From a virus, in IMG/VR virus record IMGVR_UViG_3300033571_011400, positions 1-22,921 of that record: a stretch of 22,921 bases of DNA, one strand, 5' to 3'. This document shows positions 1-8,272 of this stretch, piece after piece. The first letter of the stretch is position 1. Every line of letters begins with the position of its first letter. The notes beneath the pieces were generated by a model. It was not told the origin of the DNA, made no database searches, and saw only the letters and a program-made list of their open reading frames with translations. A program made the position numbers and the translations under genes.

Positions 1-41
1 GATGAGTTAAATACGGTGGTGCCAGATACAATAATCGTCAT
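1..41 (-). CDS. 5' end of an unidentified small gene, cut by window edge
   Basis: Only the first 13 codons are visible, reading MTIIVSGTTVFNS. An AGGGGG Shine-Dalgarno-like run sits about 6 bases before the ATG, which supports a real start. The opening residues resemble those of the next gene upstream (MAIIIGATTAV), so it may be another small virion protein. It would continue the same leftward transcript. The function cannot be assigned from this fragment. Confidence 0.5.
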   Translation of the reverse strand, partial: MTIIVSGTTVFNS

Positions 42-105
42 GTCGGCCCCCTAAAATAAACGGTTAGCACATCTTGAATGCAGAGAGCCACAGGCGCTAT
101 TACTC

Positions 106-330
106 TCATTCTGCTGTGTCAGTGGAACAGGCGCAAGCACAGTTACAATCACAATTGCGCACAAACACTAGATTGTTCCCATCTCTATACGCATCCCATC
201 TTACTTCTAGAATCCCAACTAAAGTCTTGGTAGCGCTGTTAATGATAACGCCCGGCTTTCCCGATAGCCTGTCCCATTCCACTCTGGCCAAATTAGTTAC
301 GGCTGTAGTGGCTCCAATAATGATGGCCAT
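106..330 (-). CDS. Small protein with C-terminal alternating-cysteine tail
   Basis: This encodes 74 residues. The start is well supported by AAGGAG six bases before the ATG. The first 50 residues are ordinary and mildly hydrophobic, with no clear signal peptide or membrane span. The C-terminus holds a run of alternating cysteines (CDCNCACAC, about residues 60-68). I do not recognise a named family. Small genes with C-x-C-x-C tails do occur next to tail fibre genes in other phages, and the position right after the distal fibre fits a virion or fibre-accessory role. The cysteines could bind metal or form disulfides; both are inference. Confidence 0.7.
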   Translation of the reverse strand: MAIIIGATTAVTNLARVEWDRLSGKPGVIINSATKTLVGILEVRWDAYRDGNNLVFVRNCDCNCACACSTDTAE

Positions 331-364
331 TAGCGTCTCCTTGCTTATTATATCAGGGGCATAG

Positions 365-3300
365 TCAATGGAGAAGCTTAGATTCCAAGGCTTCTAGTCT
401 GGCCAAGAGAATCTCGTTCGCTTTCGATAATTCATTCACTTTGTTGTTAAGATAAGTAATTCTGTCTTCGTGATTCTTCCCGACCTCGGCTAGAATAGCC
501 GTGGTTCTGCCATAATCAACGGACAACATATTGGGAATATCACCCATCACGTTGTCGCCAGCTTCCAACACTAGTTCAGGTATATTCTTTCTTACCCATT
601 GGGCAATAAACCCGATTTGCTTCTTGTCATCGCCCTTTAGATTATAATAGACGCCTTTAAGGCCCATTAAGAGATCTATGGGATTAGATATATCAGCGAT
701 GTTCTCCTTGATCCTAATGTCAGAGTTGATAGTCAGAGTACCACCGATTACGCAATTATTATTGGTCAAATCCCAATAAGCAGGCCATTGGGAGTTTACC
801 TGCGTCCAAGTAGCAGTGTCGTTCGTCGTACTGCCGAGTAAATACAGCGTATTACTGTTGACGTGCACGAACCCGCATCTGCCGTCAGTGTCTCTTAAAT
901 GTACTGTGGGATTCGCTCCCCTAAGAAATAAACCATTAGCGATCAGCGCGTTATTGGTGTCCGATCCAATTCTGAACCCAGCGGCTAACAAGTCTCCGGA
1001 AGCGTTTCTAGCCGCAATGGTGCTAACACCGGCAAGGGTGGAAGAATTTAGACCGTCGAGAAGATCGGCATCGAGGCCAGAACCGACACCATCATTGCCC
1101 GCGTGCCAGACAGTGTTGCTACTAACGAGAGGGGTACTAAAGAAAGAGACTACGCCGGTTGAACGCGTGATTAATAGAGAAGTACTGAGAAAAGAGCCCG
1201 CGTCTGAGAAGCGAGAAATAGAGAAGTCGCTGCCAACGTTGCTGCCGGTTTCGGAAGTGCTGTCTCCTAGGTAAGCGGCCCATCGGAGCGAAGGACCGAC
1301 ATAACCGAGTAACTGAGCGCCAGAACCCGAAGTGGGTTTAGTGAGGACGACGGCAGCCCATGAGCCCGATATCTGAAGACTACCAGTCATAGTGTCGCCA
1401 GCCTTGGCAACACGTGTATCGCGCTGAGCGTCTACGTAAGCCTTGCGGGTAAGTTGACCGGCAGTAGTGGGATCGGAGGCAGGACCTGTCGGAATAGCTT
1501 GAAATTCTGTGACCCCGGTGTTGCGTCTAATAATTATTGGAGAACCTACGTAAGACCCCACATCGCTATAACGGTTGATAGCAAAATCACTGCCAGCGTT
1601 GCCGCCAGATTCAGCATCGTTACTTCCCGCTACGATAATCCATCTGTCTACATTGTTAGTCTTAGAAATGATTACAGCATTTGCCCCGGAAGCGCTCTTA
1701 TTTAAAGTTAGCGTCGGAGTAGCCTGGGAAATAACCAAGGCACCGGTCAGCGTTCCGCCAGCTGAGGGTAACGCCCCGATTTCAGCCAAAGTCCATGCTA
1801 CATCCGCAGAACCGTTAAATGATTTACCAGTGGAACCAATGGTGAGGGTTCTAGATGTAGCTAGAGTAGTGGCCGTGTTAGCACTAGACGCCGTGATCCC
1901 CCACGAACCGGTAGCTCCGGTGCCGGTAGTGGGAACCATAGTGCCAGCCACCAGTGTAGTATTACCATCTGCGAGGGTTAGTGTGCGGTTCGCAGTGACC
2001 GGGGCCGACATTGCCGAATAAAAAGTGCTTGCAGAATTGAATAACCTAAAAGTATTGGTCCCAGTGATATCAACAGCTAGTTTAGGCTCGCCTCCGTTAG
2101 CGGAGGTCCAAATTTCTAACTCACCTCCCGCCGCCGATCCTGCGGCGGTGGCTACTAAACGAACCTTGTCACCACGCCCGCCAGCAGTAGAATCACTAGT
2201 TCCAAATAAGATAGATCCTATTTCATTACCAGCTACGACGTTGAGATTATGCCCGAGCCTGATTCTAGGAGAAGTACCAAGAATATTGATGGTGGCTTGA
2301 CGCACTGTTGAAACGGGAATCGAAAATCCGGTTCCTCCTCCCGCAAGCGTGGCTGATAAAACATCGCCTGGAATAAATCTATTTCCCTCAGCGACTAGTG
2401 TGACTGAACTAACGTTACCAAATCCATCGACTACGATGGTAGCTGTAGCGCCCAATCCAGACCCGCCAGTCAAGGATACTGCTGTGTAAGTCCCTGGTAC
2501 ATAAGCGCTGCCGGGCGTTATGGCTCCGAACGTGACAATGGGACCGCGATTGACGGTATCTCCGATGCCAATACCGGTGATGGATTCGTAGATGCCAGCT
2601 ACTCTCGCGCTAGGAATTGTCCCAGCAGTAAGATTGGTGGCGTCTTGATACCAGGAACCTTGTTGTCCGTCTAGCAGATCGGCGTCAAGACCGGATGTCG
2701 CGCCATCATTACCGGCGTGCCAAATATTGTTACTGTTAAAGGTGAGAGTGGTGTTAAACATCACCAATCTCTCAGTGGCATTTTCTCCAAGTGACAGTCT
2801 GTTGATATTATTAGTGCCACCAAACCTTATGAACGCCCCATTGGTTACATCAACTCTCCTTCTTATTTCCCAGGCGGCGGTGGTCCAATCAGTTCCGTTT
2901 GTTACTCTGAAAGCTCTGGTGATAAGATTGTCGGAGTTAGAATTGAGTATTCTAGACGAATTGAATATGTTCTCGTTATCAACTGTGGTTCCTAGAGCAG
3001 TGGTGGCAGTATAGGAGAACCCAGTAGCGCCCACACTGATCGTAGTGGGATTAGAGGCCGAGGTTACGATACCCTTAGTGTTTACTGCAACGGACGTATA
3101 AGTACCAGCGGATAGACCCGCTTGGGTAGCCAACGCCACCGTGAGAGATACGTCGCCGCTGCCATTAAATCCTACAGTATTAGACGTGGCATCGCCGCTT
3201 AGAGAAAAATTACGTGAATTCGTTAAAGTAGCGACACTTCCTGCGTAAGAGACACCAGCGGGAATGGTACCAGATGTGATCTTAGCTCCGCTGAGAGACG

Positions 3301-4909
3301 GGATATCTGCTTCTAATAAAGTGGACCCTCCTGTAATTCTTCCCTTAGTATTAACAGTCAGCTTAGTGTAAGTACCTAAGGCTAGACCGGATATGCTTGC
3401 CAGTTTAACATCATCAATAGAATGATCTACTAATAAATCGCCAACGACCATTTTTTCAAGTGTGAGATCAGCGTACCAAGCCTCACCCACGTAAGTGGGA
3501 CGATCTGCCCACGGGCCAAATCTAAGTCTAGCAGCGTTAGCTGGGATGGTGTAAAGACCTGTTACACGCACCCATCCAGTGGAAGTAGTGAATGCGGAAG
3601 GCCAAATAAAACTTGATATAAACCCCTCAGCAGCATTTAAGACCGCCCCAAAGATGCCGATACCGACGCCGCCATTGCCCGTTCCCCGATTAACCCAGGC
3701 AGAAGCTCTGTAAACCTCCCCTGGAACTACGTCAAAATCTGCGAGATGGGGACAATCTCTTACATTAAACTCAGCCGCAACAGTAGTGGGGCACCCAGTA
3801 GGAACTGCGACATTGCTGGAGCTTAATCGCCTGACAAACCCGGTCCAGCCTGCCGATCCCGAAGAAAATGAAGGGTCTTGATTGATGCTCTTTGATGCTA
3901 CTAATAAATGCTGAGATCTAACTGCGGCATTAGCAATTTTGGTAGCAGTTACGACACTTGCACCAATGGTAGCTAAAATAGATACATCAGCACCACCGTT
4001 AAATCCTACCGTATTCGATGTAAGCTCGCCAGCTAATGAGAAATTTCGACTGGTAGCTAAAATAGTGGCAGAAGTAGCGCTAGTAGCGCTAGTGGCGCTG
4101 GTCGCAGTCGATGCGTTCCCAATCAACGCGGCAGTGATCGTGCCTGCCGAGAAATTTCCGTTAGCGTCTCTCGCCACAATTGCAGAAGCGGTATTTGCGT
4201 TAGTGGCGTTAGAGGCAATCGTAGGATTGCCAGAGACGCCATCCGCATTTGTTACCGAGATACCAGTTCCGGAAACAGCAATCGAACGCGCCGTTACAGA
4301 ACCAGATGCGACTCGCGCCACCATTCCGTTAGTAGCTAAATTACCAAAAGACGCCGTTTGCAGATTGGCGACCAACTGCCAGACTACGTTATTGGTGCCT
4401 AAAGTGCCACTAAAATCTGTCTGAGAAAACCAAAGTGTGTCTGTGTTAACAGACCCTTGAACTACTGCTACTTCGGCAGCAACCAAGTTGTCCCAGGTGT
4501 TGCTATCGTCTGCTCTGGTGAGAACCCAAGGCACCGATACGGAACCAACGGTCGTTACGGTATAAATACCGTTCTGCCTAGCGAGCGTCTGATCTTTAAC
4601 TAATACTCTATCATTAACTGACAGCGATACGCCGTCGATGGCTAGAGTCGCTAGCGCGCCTGAATTGGTAAGAGTTTGAGTGGCCCCAGTCACTGAGAGA
4701 TTTGCAGTAGTAGCCACCCTAACCGGGCGCTTTAACGGCATGGAGCTTATTGGATCAAATGCAACAATTGAGGAGACGGTTCCCACCGTCCTCCTCATAA
4801 ACATCCTGCCATCGTTGGTATTTAGGGCCAATTCCCCTAGATCAAGAACGCCTGTAGTAGGTATAGCGCCTTGGACAGCGCTGCGCTTGATCTGCAACTT
4901 ATTGGGCAT
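365..4909 (-). CDS. Large tail fibre with C-terminal S74 autocleavage chaperone
   Basis: The protein has 1514 residues. It starts with the fibre attachment motif MPNKLQIKRSAV and GELALNTNDGRMF (residues 1-40). Residues 63-182 hold a module with DRVLVKDQT and QNGIYTV that is also present in the neighbouring fibre. Residues about 343-488 look like a carbohydrate-binding jelly roll. Repeats of the type SRNFSL..TSNTVGFNG and WHAGNDG.GSGLDADLLDG follow. The last 119 residues are a peptidase S74 intramolecular chaperone: SDIRIK from residue 1396 supplies the Ser and Lys of the self-cleavage site, IGFIAQ follows, and a coiled coil ends the chain. In this family the chaperone trimerises and folds the fibre, then cuts itself off, which would leave about 1395 residues. 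AAGGGGGG precedes the ATG. It is the best receptor-binding candidate in the window. Confidence 0.9.
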   Translation of the reverse strand: MPNKLQIKRSAVQGAIPTTGVLDLGELALNTNDGRMFMRRTVGTVSSIVAFDPISSMPLKRPVRVATTANLSVTGATQTLTNSGALATLAIDGVSLSVNDRVLVKDQTLARQNGIYTVTTVGSVSVPWVLTRADDSNTWDNLVAAEVAVVQGSVNTDTLWFSQTDFSGTLGTNNVVWQLVANLQTASFGNLATNGMVARVASGSVTARSIAVSGTGISVTNADGVSGNPTIASNATNANTASAIVARDANGNFSAGTITAALIGNASTATSATSATSATSATILATSRNFSLAGELTSNTVGFNGGADVSILATIGASVVTATKIANAAVRSQHLLVASKSINQDPSFSSGSAGWTGFVRRLSSSNVAVPTGCPTTVAAEFNVRDCPHLADFDVVPGEVYRASAWVNRGTGNGGVGIGIFGAVLNAAEGFISSFIWPSAFTTSTGWVRVTGLYTIPANAARLRFGPWADRPTYVGEAWYADLTLEKMVVGDLLVDHSIDDVKLASISGLALGTYTKLTVNTKGRITGGSTLLEADIPSLSGAKITSGTIPAGVSYAGSVATLTNSRNFSLSGDATSNTVGFNGSGDVSLTVALATQAGLSAGTYTSVAVNTKGIVTSASNPTTISVGATGFSYTATTALGTTVDNENIFNSSRILNSNSDNLITRAFRVTNGTDWTTAAWEIRRRVDVTNGAFIRFGGTNNINRLSLGENATERLVMFNTTLTFNSNNIWHAGNDGATSGLDADLLDGQQGSWYQDATNLTAGTIPSARVAGIYESITGIGIGDTVNRGPIVTFGAITPGSAYVPGTYTAVSLTGGSGLGATATIVVDGFGNVSSVTLVAEGNRFIPGDVLSATLAGGGTGFSIPVSTVRQATINILGTSPRIRLGHNLNVVAGNEIGSILFGTSDSTAGGRGDKVRLVATAAGSAAGGELEIWTSANGGEPKLAVDITGTNTFRLFNSASTFYSAMSAPVTANRTLTLADGNTTLVAGTMVPTTGTGATGSWGITASSANTATTLATSRTLTIGSTGKSFNGSADVAWTLAEIGALPSAGGTLTGALVISQATPTLTLNKSASGANAVIISKTNNVDRWIIVAGSNDAESGGNAGSDFAINRYSDVGSYVGSPIIIRRNTGVTEFQAIPTGPASDPTTAGQLTRKAYVDAQRDTRVAKAGDTMTGSLQISGSWAAVVLTKPTSGSGAQLLGYVGPSLRWAAYLGDSTSETGSNVGSDFSISRFSDAGSFLSTSLLITRSTGVVSFFSTPLVSSNTVWHAGNDGVGSGLDADLLDGLNSSTLAGVSTIAARNASGDLLAAGFRIGSDTNNALIANGLFLRGANPTVHLRDTDGRCGFVHVNSNTLYLLGSTTNDTATWTQVNSQWPAYWDLTNNNCVIGGTLTINSDIRIKENIADISNPIDLLMGLKGVYYNLKGDDKKQIGFIAQWVRKNIPELVLEAGDNVMGDIPNMLSVDYGRTTAILAEVGKNHEDRITYLNNKVNELSKANEILLARLEALESKLLH

Positions 4910-4927
4910 ATGCCCCCCCTTATCAAT

Positions 4928-4939
4928 GGCTATATAGCC
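4928..4939. repeat. 12-bp perfect palindrome before the distal fibre gene
   Basis: The sequence ggctatatagcc is a perfect palindrome lying between the intrinsic terminator and the Shine-Dalgarno of the S74 fibre gene. It could form a weak hairpin or bind a dimeric protein. There is no direct support for either role. Confidence 0.3.
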
Positions 4940-4945
4940 TGGGGT

Positions 4946-4972
4946 TAAAAAGGCGCTCCATATGGAGCGCCT
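4946..4972 (-). terminator. Intrinsic terminator between the two fibre genes
   Basis: Positions 4951-4972 are a perfect 22-base palindrome (half-site aggcgctccat). On the minus strand the hairpin is followed at once by TTTTT (4947-4951), so the RNA would have a GC-rich stem and a U run. It begins 12 bases after the stop codon of the 813-residue fibre and would end or reduce transcription before the S74 fibre gene. Confidence 0.8.
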
Positions 4973-4984
4973 ACCACAGTACCC

Positions 4985-7426
4985 TTAGAAAGTGCCGCAG
5001 TCAATAGTGCTGGCGTCACTCAAGTAATCGGTACCCACCGTAGCGGCAATAAAAGCGGTACCTGATTTCTTGAAGATCGCGCCATCAGCCATGGAACTGA
5101 GGTTGGCACCGGTACCGCCATAAGCCAACCCAATTACTGAACCCTGCCAAGTGCCGGTACCGATGGTGCCTAGGGTATTGATCGTGTTCTGACCGACATA
5201 CCCAGAAGCAATATCGATTGTGGGATTGCCAGCCACGCCGTCACCGTTAGTAATGGTGATTCGGCTGGTGGTTCCGGTTACTGTTCTAGCTACCACCGAG
5301 CCGGAAGCTACGCGAGCAGCGATACCATTGGTGGCTAGGTCATGGAACGATCTGGCCTGACCGGTAAGCTCCAGAGTGCGATCCGCAGATAAGTTACCGC
5401 CACCAGTTAGACCATTCTGAGTGTTGATCAAACGAGCGGTGGAGACGGCATTAGTGATACCATAATCCGCCAGCAGCGTAGCCGCTACGAAACTGGCTAC
5501 TCTGCCGTAGGCATCTACTACTACTCTGGTGTAGGTGCCAGCATTGCCGATGGTCGCAAGATCGATATTGTCGGCGTTGACTACGATTCTAGTAGCGGCA
5601 GCAGTACCGACATTAAGGGTGTTGCCCGCTTTAGTTAGACCGTTCCCCGCATCTATCTGACCGGCCCCTGAGAACTGAGTGAAGGTCAGAGCAGTGGTGT
5701 CCAAGGTCACGGGACCATTGGTGGTCAGTACATAACCTTGATCTAGGTTAGTAACGCCTTCCTCGACAAAGCAGAACATGCCAGGAGACAGTTCGGCTGA
5801 GGTATTGGCGTCAGTGGCGCGAGTTAGAACCGCCGATACACCTGTCGCGCCCGCAGTGGTTACGACATAAATACCATTCTGAGTGGCCGTTGTCTGATCT
5901 TTAACCAGAATTCTACCATTGAGAACCGTATTAACCCCATCGACCGCAAACACTCCAGTGGCGGTCACAGTTAAGGTCAACGCATCCGAGCTATAAGTGC
6001 CAACAATATTGGCAGTGGTGGCTACGTGAACCGACTGCTTGACATCGAGGCCCTGAGCGGTGCTATCGACGTAATTCTTGGTGGCGGCGTCAGTGGAGTT
6101 GACCGGCTCGGCCAGTCCAGTAATTCTCTGACTGTTCAGAGAAACGGACGCGGTGGGAGCCGCCATCTGATCGAGGCGGCTCGTACGGACTTGGATATCG
6201 AAATCCGAAATCTTCGTTGCCGTTAGAGTAGGAATATCGGCTGCAAGTAAAGCACCACCGCTGGCAGTCGATCTACCATACACGTCAACTACAAGCTTGG
6301 TATAAGTACCAGCGCTGATACCGGAAGTAGCTAGATCGAGGGTGGGGTTGCCAGACGCGCCGTCACCATTGGTGACGCCGATTCTACCAGCCGTGCCTGT
6401 GATGGTGCGAGGGGTAAATTCCCCAGTGGCACTGCGAGTAATCATGCCAGCGCCGCTGGTACCCGTCAATGCATTACCGATAGTGTAAAAGTCGGTCCCC
6501 GTGCAATTTAGAATAATACCTGTCTTGGGAGGAAGAACGAGGGTGGCGGCACCATCCACCAACTCCGACAGATTGGGATCGATGGTTAAAGGCTGGCTCG
6601 TATCGTTCCGGACATAACAGAACCACTTGTCGCCAAGAGTGGCGGCAGCGGTCAGGGTGAGAGTGAGCGCCGAAGCCCCGGTGAACCGAATGGAGGTAGC
6701 CAAATCTGCGAGTACGGCGGTGTAGTTGGCGCTCCTTGCGGTGCCATACATCGCCAGACCGAGAGTCATGGCGTCAGTACCGGCGTTGCCGGTCACCTCC
6801 AGACCTGAACCTGCGGTAAAGGTTAGAGTATCAGTAACACTGTCAGCAACCAGGGTGGTTGCTACAATGGTTCCGTTATTGAGAATAAAATTCGAAAAAG
6901 CGTTCTGGTTGACCTGCGCGCCGTCCGCAACGTTCAGGATAGTACGGACTTGAGCAGCGGTCAGATCTTCGGGATCACCCGTACCAGCAGAGGACCGACC
7001 CTTGATCGTGCTTACCGCCATGTTAGCCAACTTAGCATTGGTGATGCTATCGTTAGCAACAGTAGCAGTTAGAGTGACGTTGGCGGAACCATCAAATGAA
7101 ACAGTGCCACCTACATCACTGGACAGAACGATGTTTCGGGCATTCTGAAGAGCAGTGGCAGTCGCGGCATTGCCGTTGATACTACCACCAATGAGGGACG
7201 AGAATGTCTTAACGCCGTCAATGGTTTGCGCACCGGTGGTGGAAACAAACGCGCCCGAGCCGCCGATGGTGATTACTGAAGCGGCGTTATCACCGGACCC
7301 TACGCCGAAGCCGTAATACAGCCTGAAATCGTCTTCGTTGAAGGCTAACTCGCCGTTCTTCAGACCGGAAGGAGCGCCTACACCGCCGCCAACGGCACGG
7401 CGCTTAATTCTAAGCGTATTGGGCAT
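4985..7426 (-). CDS. Tail fibre protein (proximal)
   Basis: The protein has 813 residues. Its N-terminus (MPNTLRIKRRAV, then GELAFNEDDFRLYYG) closely resembles that of the S74 fibre downstream, so both probably attach to the virion in the same way. The middle is built of beta-rich fibre repeats such as TNGDG..GNPT and DAATKNYVDS. Residues about 463-585 hold the GRILVKDQT / QNGIYVV module shared with the other fibre. It lacks an S74 domain and ends in STIDCGTF, a D-x-G-x-F ending also seen in the small protein encoded just upstream. AGGAG precedes the ATG. The gene is followed by an intrinsic terminator. It may be the shaft part of a two-part fibre; its order in the particle is inference. Confidence 0.85.
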   Translation of the reverse strand: MPNTLRIKRRAVGGGVGAPSGLKNGELAFNEDDFRLYYGFGVGSGDNAASVITIGGSGAFVSTTGAQTIDGVKTFSSLIGGSINGNAATATALQNARNIVLSSDVGGTVSFDGSANVTLTATVANDSITNAKLANMAVSTIKGRSSAGTGDPEDLTAAQVRTILNVADGAQVNQNAFSNFILNNGTIVATTLVADSVTDTLTFTAGSGLEVTGNAGTDAMTLGLAMYGTARSANYTAVLADLATSIRFTGASALTLTLTAAATLGDKWFCYVRNDTSQPLTIDPNLSELVDGAATLVLPPKTGIILNCTGTDFYTIGNALTGTSGAGMITRSATGEFTPRTITGTAGRIGVTNGDGASGNPTLDLATSGISAGTYTKLVVDVYGRSTASGGALLAADIPTLTATKISDFDIQVRTSRLDQMAAPTASVSLNSQRITGLAEPVNSTDAATKNYVDSTAQGLDVKQSVHVATTANIVGTYSSDALTLTVTATGVFAVDGVNTVLNGRILVKDQTTATQNGIYVVTTAGATGVSAVLTRATDANTSAELSPGMFCFVEEGVTNLDQGYVLTTNGPVTLDTTALTFTQFSGAGQIDAGNGLTKAGNTLNVGTAAATRIVVNADNIDLATIGNAGTYTRVVVDAYGRVASFVAATLLADYGITNAVSTARLINTQNGLTGGGNLSADRTLELTGQARSFHDLATNGIAARVASGSVVARTVTGTTSRITITNGDGVAGNPTIDIASGYVGQNTINTLGTIGTGTWQGSVIGLAYGGTGANLSSMADGAIFKKSGTAFIAATVGTDYLSDASTIDCGTF

Positions 7427-7438
7427 CGGGCTCTCCTA

Positions 7439-7744
7439 TTAGAAATTGCCGCCGTCGAAATAAATGTTGCTCAACGAACTGCTATTTTCGAACTTTGAGG
7501 TCGCTGAGTTATAAGTAAGCAGATTACCATGACCCGGATTCGTGATCGAGATATCTTTTAAGGTCGATAATCTAGCTTCAATCCACGATCTGACTCCAGT
7601 ATCATCTGATACTAGGAACGAATTGGTTAAAGCGGGAATACCTAGATTCGGCTCAGCGTCCTGTAAGGACAGGAATGACCATCTGTCAGATGAAGCCTGT
7701 CCTGGGGATCTTGTAGCTACTCTCCCGCTTAATAACTGAGTCAT
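7439..7744 (-). CDS. Small fibre-associated virion protein
   Basis: This encodes 101 residues. The ATG overlaps the stop of the preceding gene (CATGA), and no good Shine-Dalgarno is visible, so translation is probably coupled. The C-terminus IYFDGGNF has the same D-x-G-x-F ending as the 813-residue fibre encoded 13 bases downstream. The segment around residues 75-101 (GNLLTYNSATSKFENSSSL) has the look of a fibre repeat. There are no catalytic motifs, signal peptide or membrane spans. It is likely a short fibre, hinge or connector piece. The family is not identified. Confidence 0.7.
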   Translation of the reverse strand: MTQLLSGRVATRSPGQASSDRWSFLSLQDAEPNLGIPALTNSFLVSDDTGVRSWIEARLSTLKDISITNPGHGNLLTYNSATSKFENSSSLSNIYFDGGNF

Positions 7745-8079
7745 GGATCAGACTCTAGCAGGGAGACGGTTATTTTAAGAGAATTGGGGGCTGAAGCTAC
7801 GCAATGGATCTGATCCCCCGGCTGAAGAACAAGTCTTCCCGATAACATGGAACGAGCGTCCCTGGTGGGGATCGGAGAATTCATAAGTAATTCAAAATAC
7901 TCGCGCTCTTGGACGTCATTCAGACGCGAATGATAAAATGTGGTATTGATGATGGAGGATACAACATTGGCGACTTGAGCCAATATTACTACCGCGAATT
8001 TATTGTTAGGGCAGGTATATAGAGGAAGGCCGATCTCGTCGGGGACGATCTTTACGACAGTCTTGAACGAATTGGCCAC
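7741..8079 (-). CDS. Small beta-rich virion protein
   Basis: This encodes 112 residues and starts with GTG, supported by GAGG 5-6 bases upstream; the nearby ATG is out of frame. Residues about 18-42 (LYTCPNNKFAVVILAQVANV) resemble short phage structural proteins that have a single beta-sandwich domain and an LYTVP-like opening. It sits between the tail tube and fibre genes, consistent with a tail-tip or fibre-attachment role. No enzyme motif is visible. The functional call is inference from context. Confidence 0.7.
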   Translation of the reverse strand: MANSFKTVVKIVPDEIGLPLYTCPNNKFAVVILAQVANVVSSIINTTFYHSRLNDVQEREYFELLMNSPIPTRDARSMLSGRLVLQPGDQIHCVASAPNSLKITVSLLESDP

Positions 8080-8086
8080 ATTTTCC

Positions 8087-8272
8087 TCACGTTAATGCCA
8101 GAATTAAAGCCAAATCGACTGACGTTCCAGGGGCACCGACAGGTCCAGCGGGACCCTGAGTGCCAATTGTCATTACCGTAACATTATCTTTAGTGACGTT
8201 AACCGTGGTGGGCTCACTCGCTCCGCGAGTAACTACTACGGTTGTTACGTCTTGCTCAACGGTGACGCTCAT
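8087..8272 (-). CDS. Small protein with collagen-like triplets
   Basis: This encodes 61 residues. The ATG overlaps the upstream stop as ATGA, so it is probably translated by reinitiation. The N-terminal 35 residues are Thr/Val-rich and likely beta strand. A short collagen-like stretch follows (GPAGPVGAPG, about residues 41-50), then a hydrophobic end. G-P-A triplets in phage proteins commonly form trimeric stalks or linkers, so this may be a small trimeric fibre-base protein. The family is not identified. Confidence 0.65.
   Translation of the reverse strand: MSVTVEQDVTTVVVTRGASEPTTVNVTKDNVTVMTIGTQGPAGPVGAPGTSVDLALILALT

Noticed and set aside
347-355. Perfect extended -10 (TGATATAAT on the minus strand) upstream of the 74-residue gene
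   Set aside because: The predicted RNA start would fall inside the AAGGAG ribosome site about ten bases before the ATG, and there is no matching -35. It is more likely an A/T-rich spacer.
3939-4424. Long plus-strand reading frame inside the S74 fibre gene
   Set aside because: It is a mirror of a repetitive coding region, has no ribosome site and has a low-complexity Ala/Val composition.
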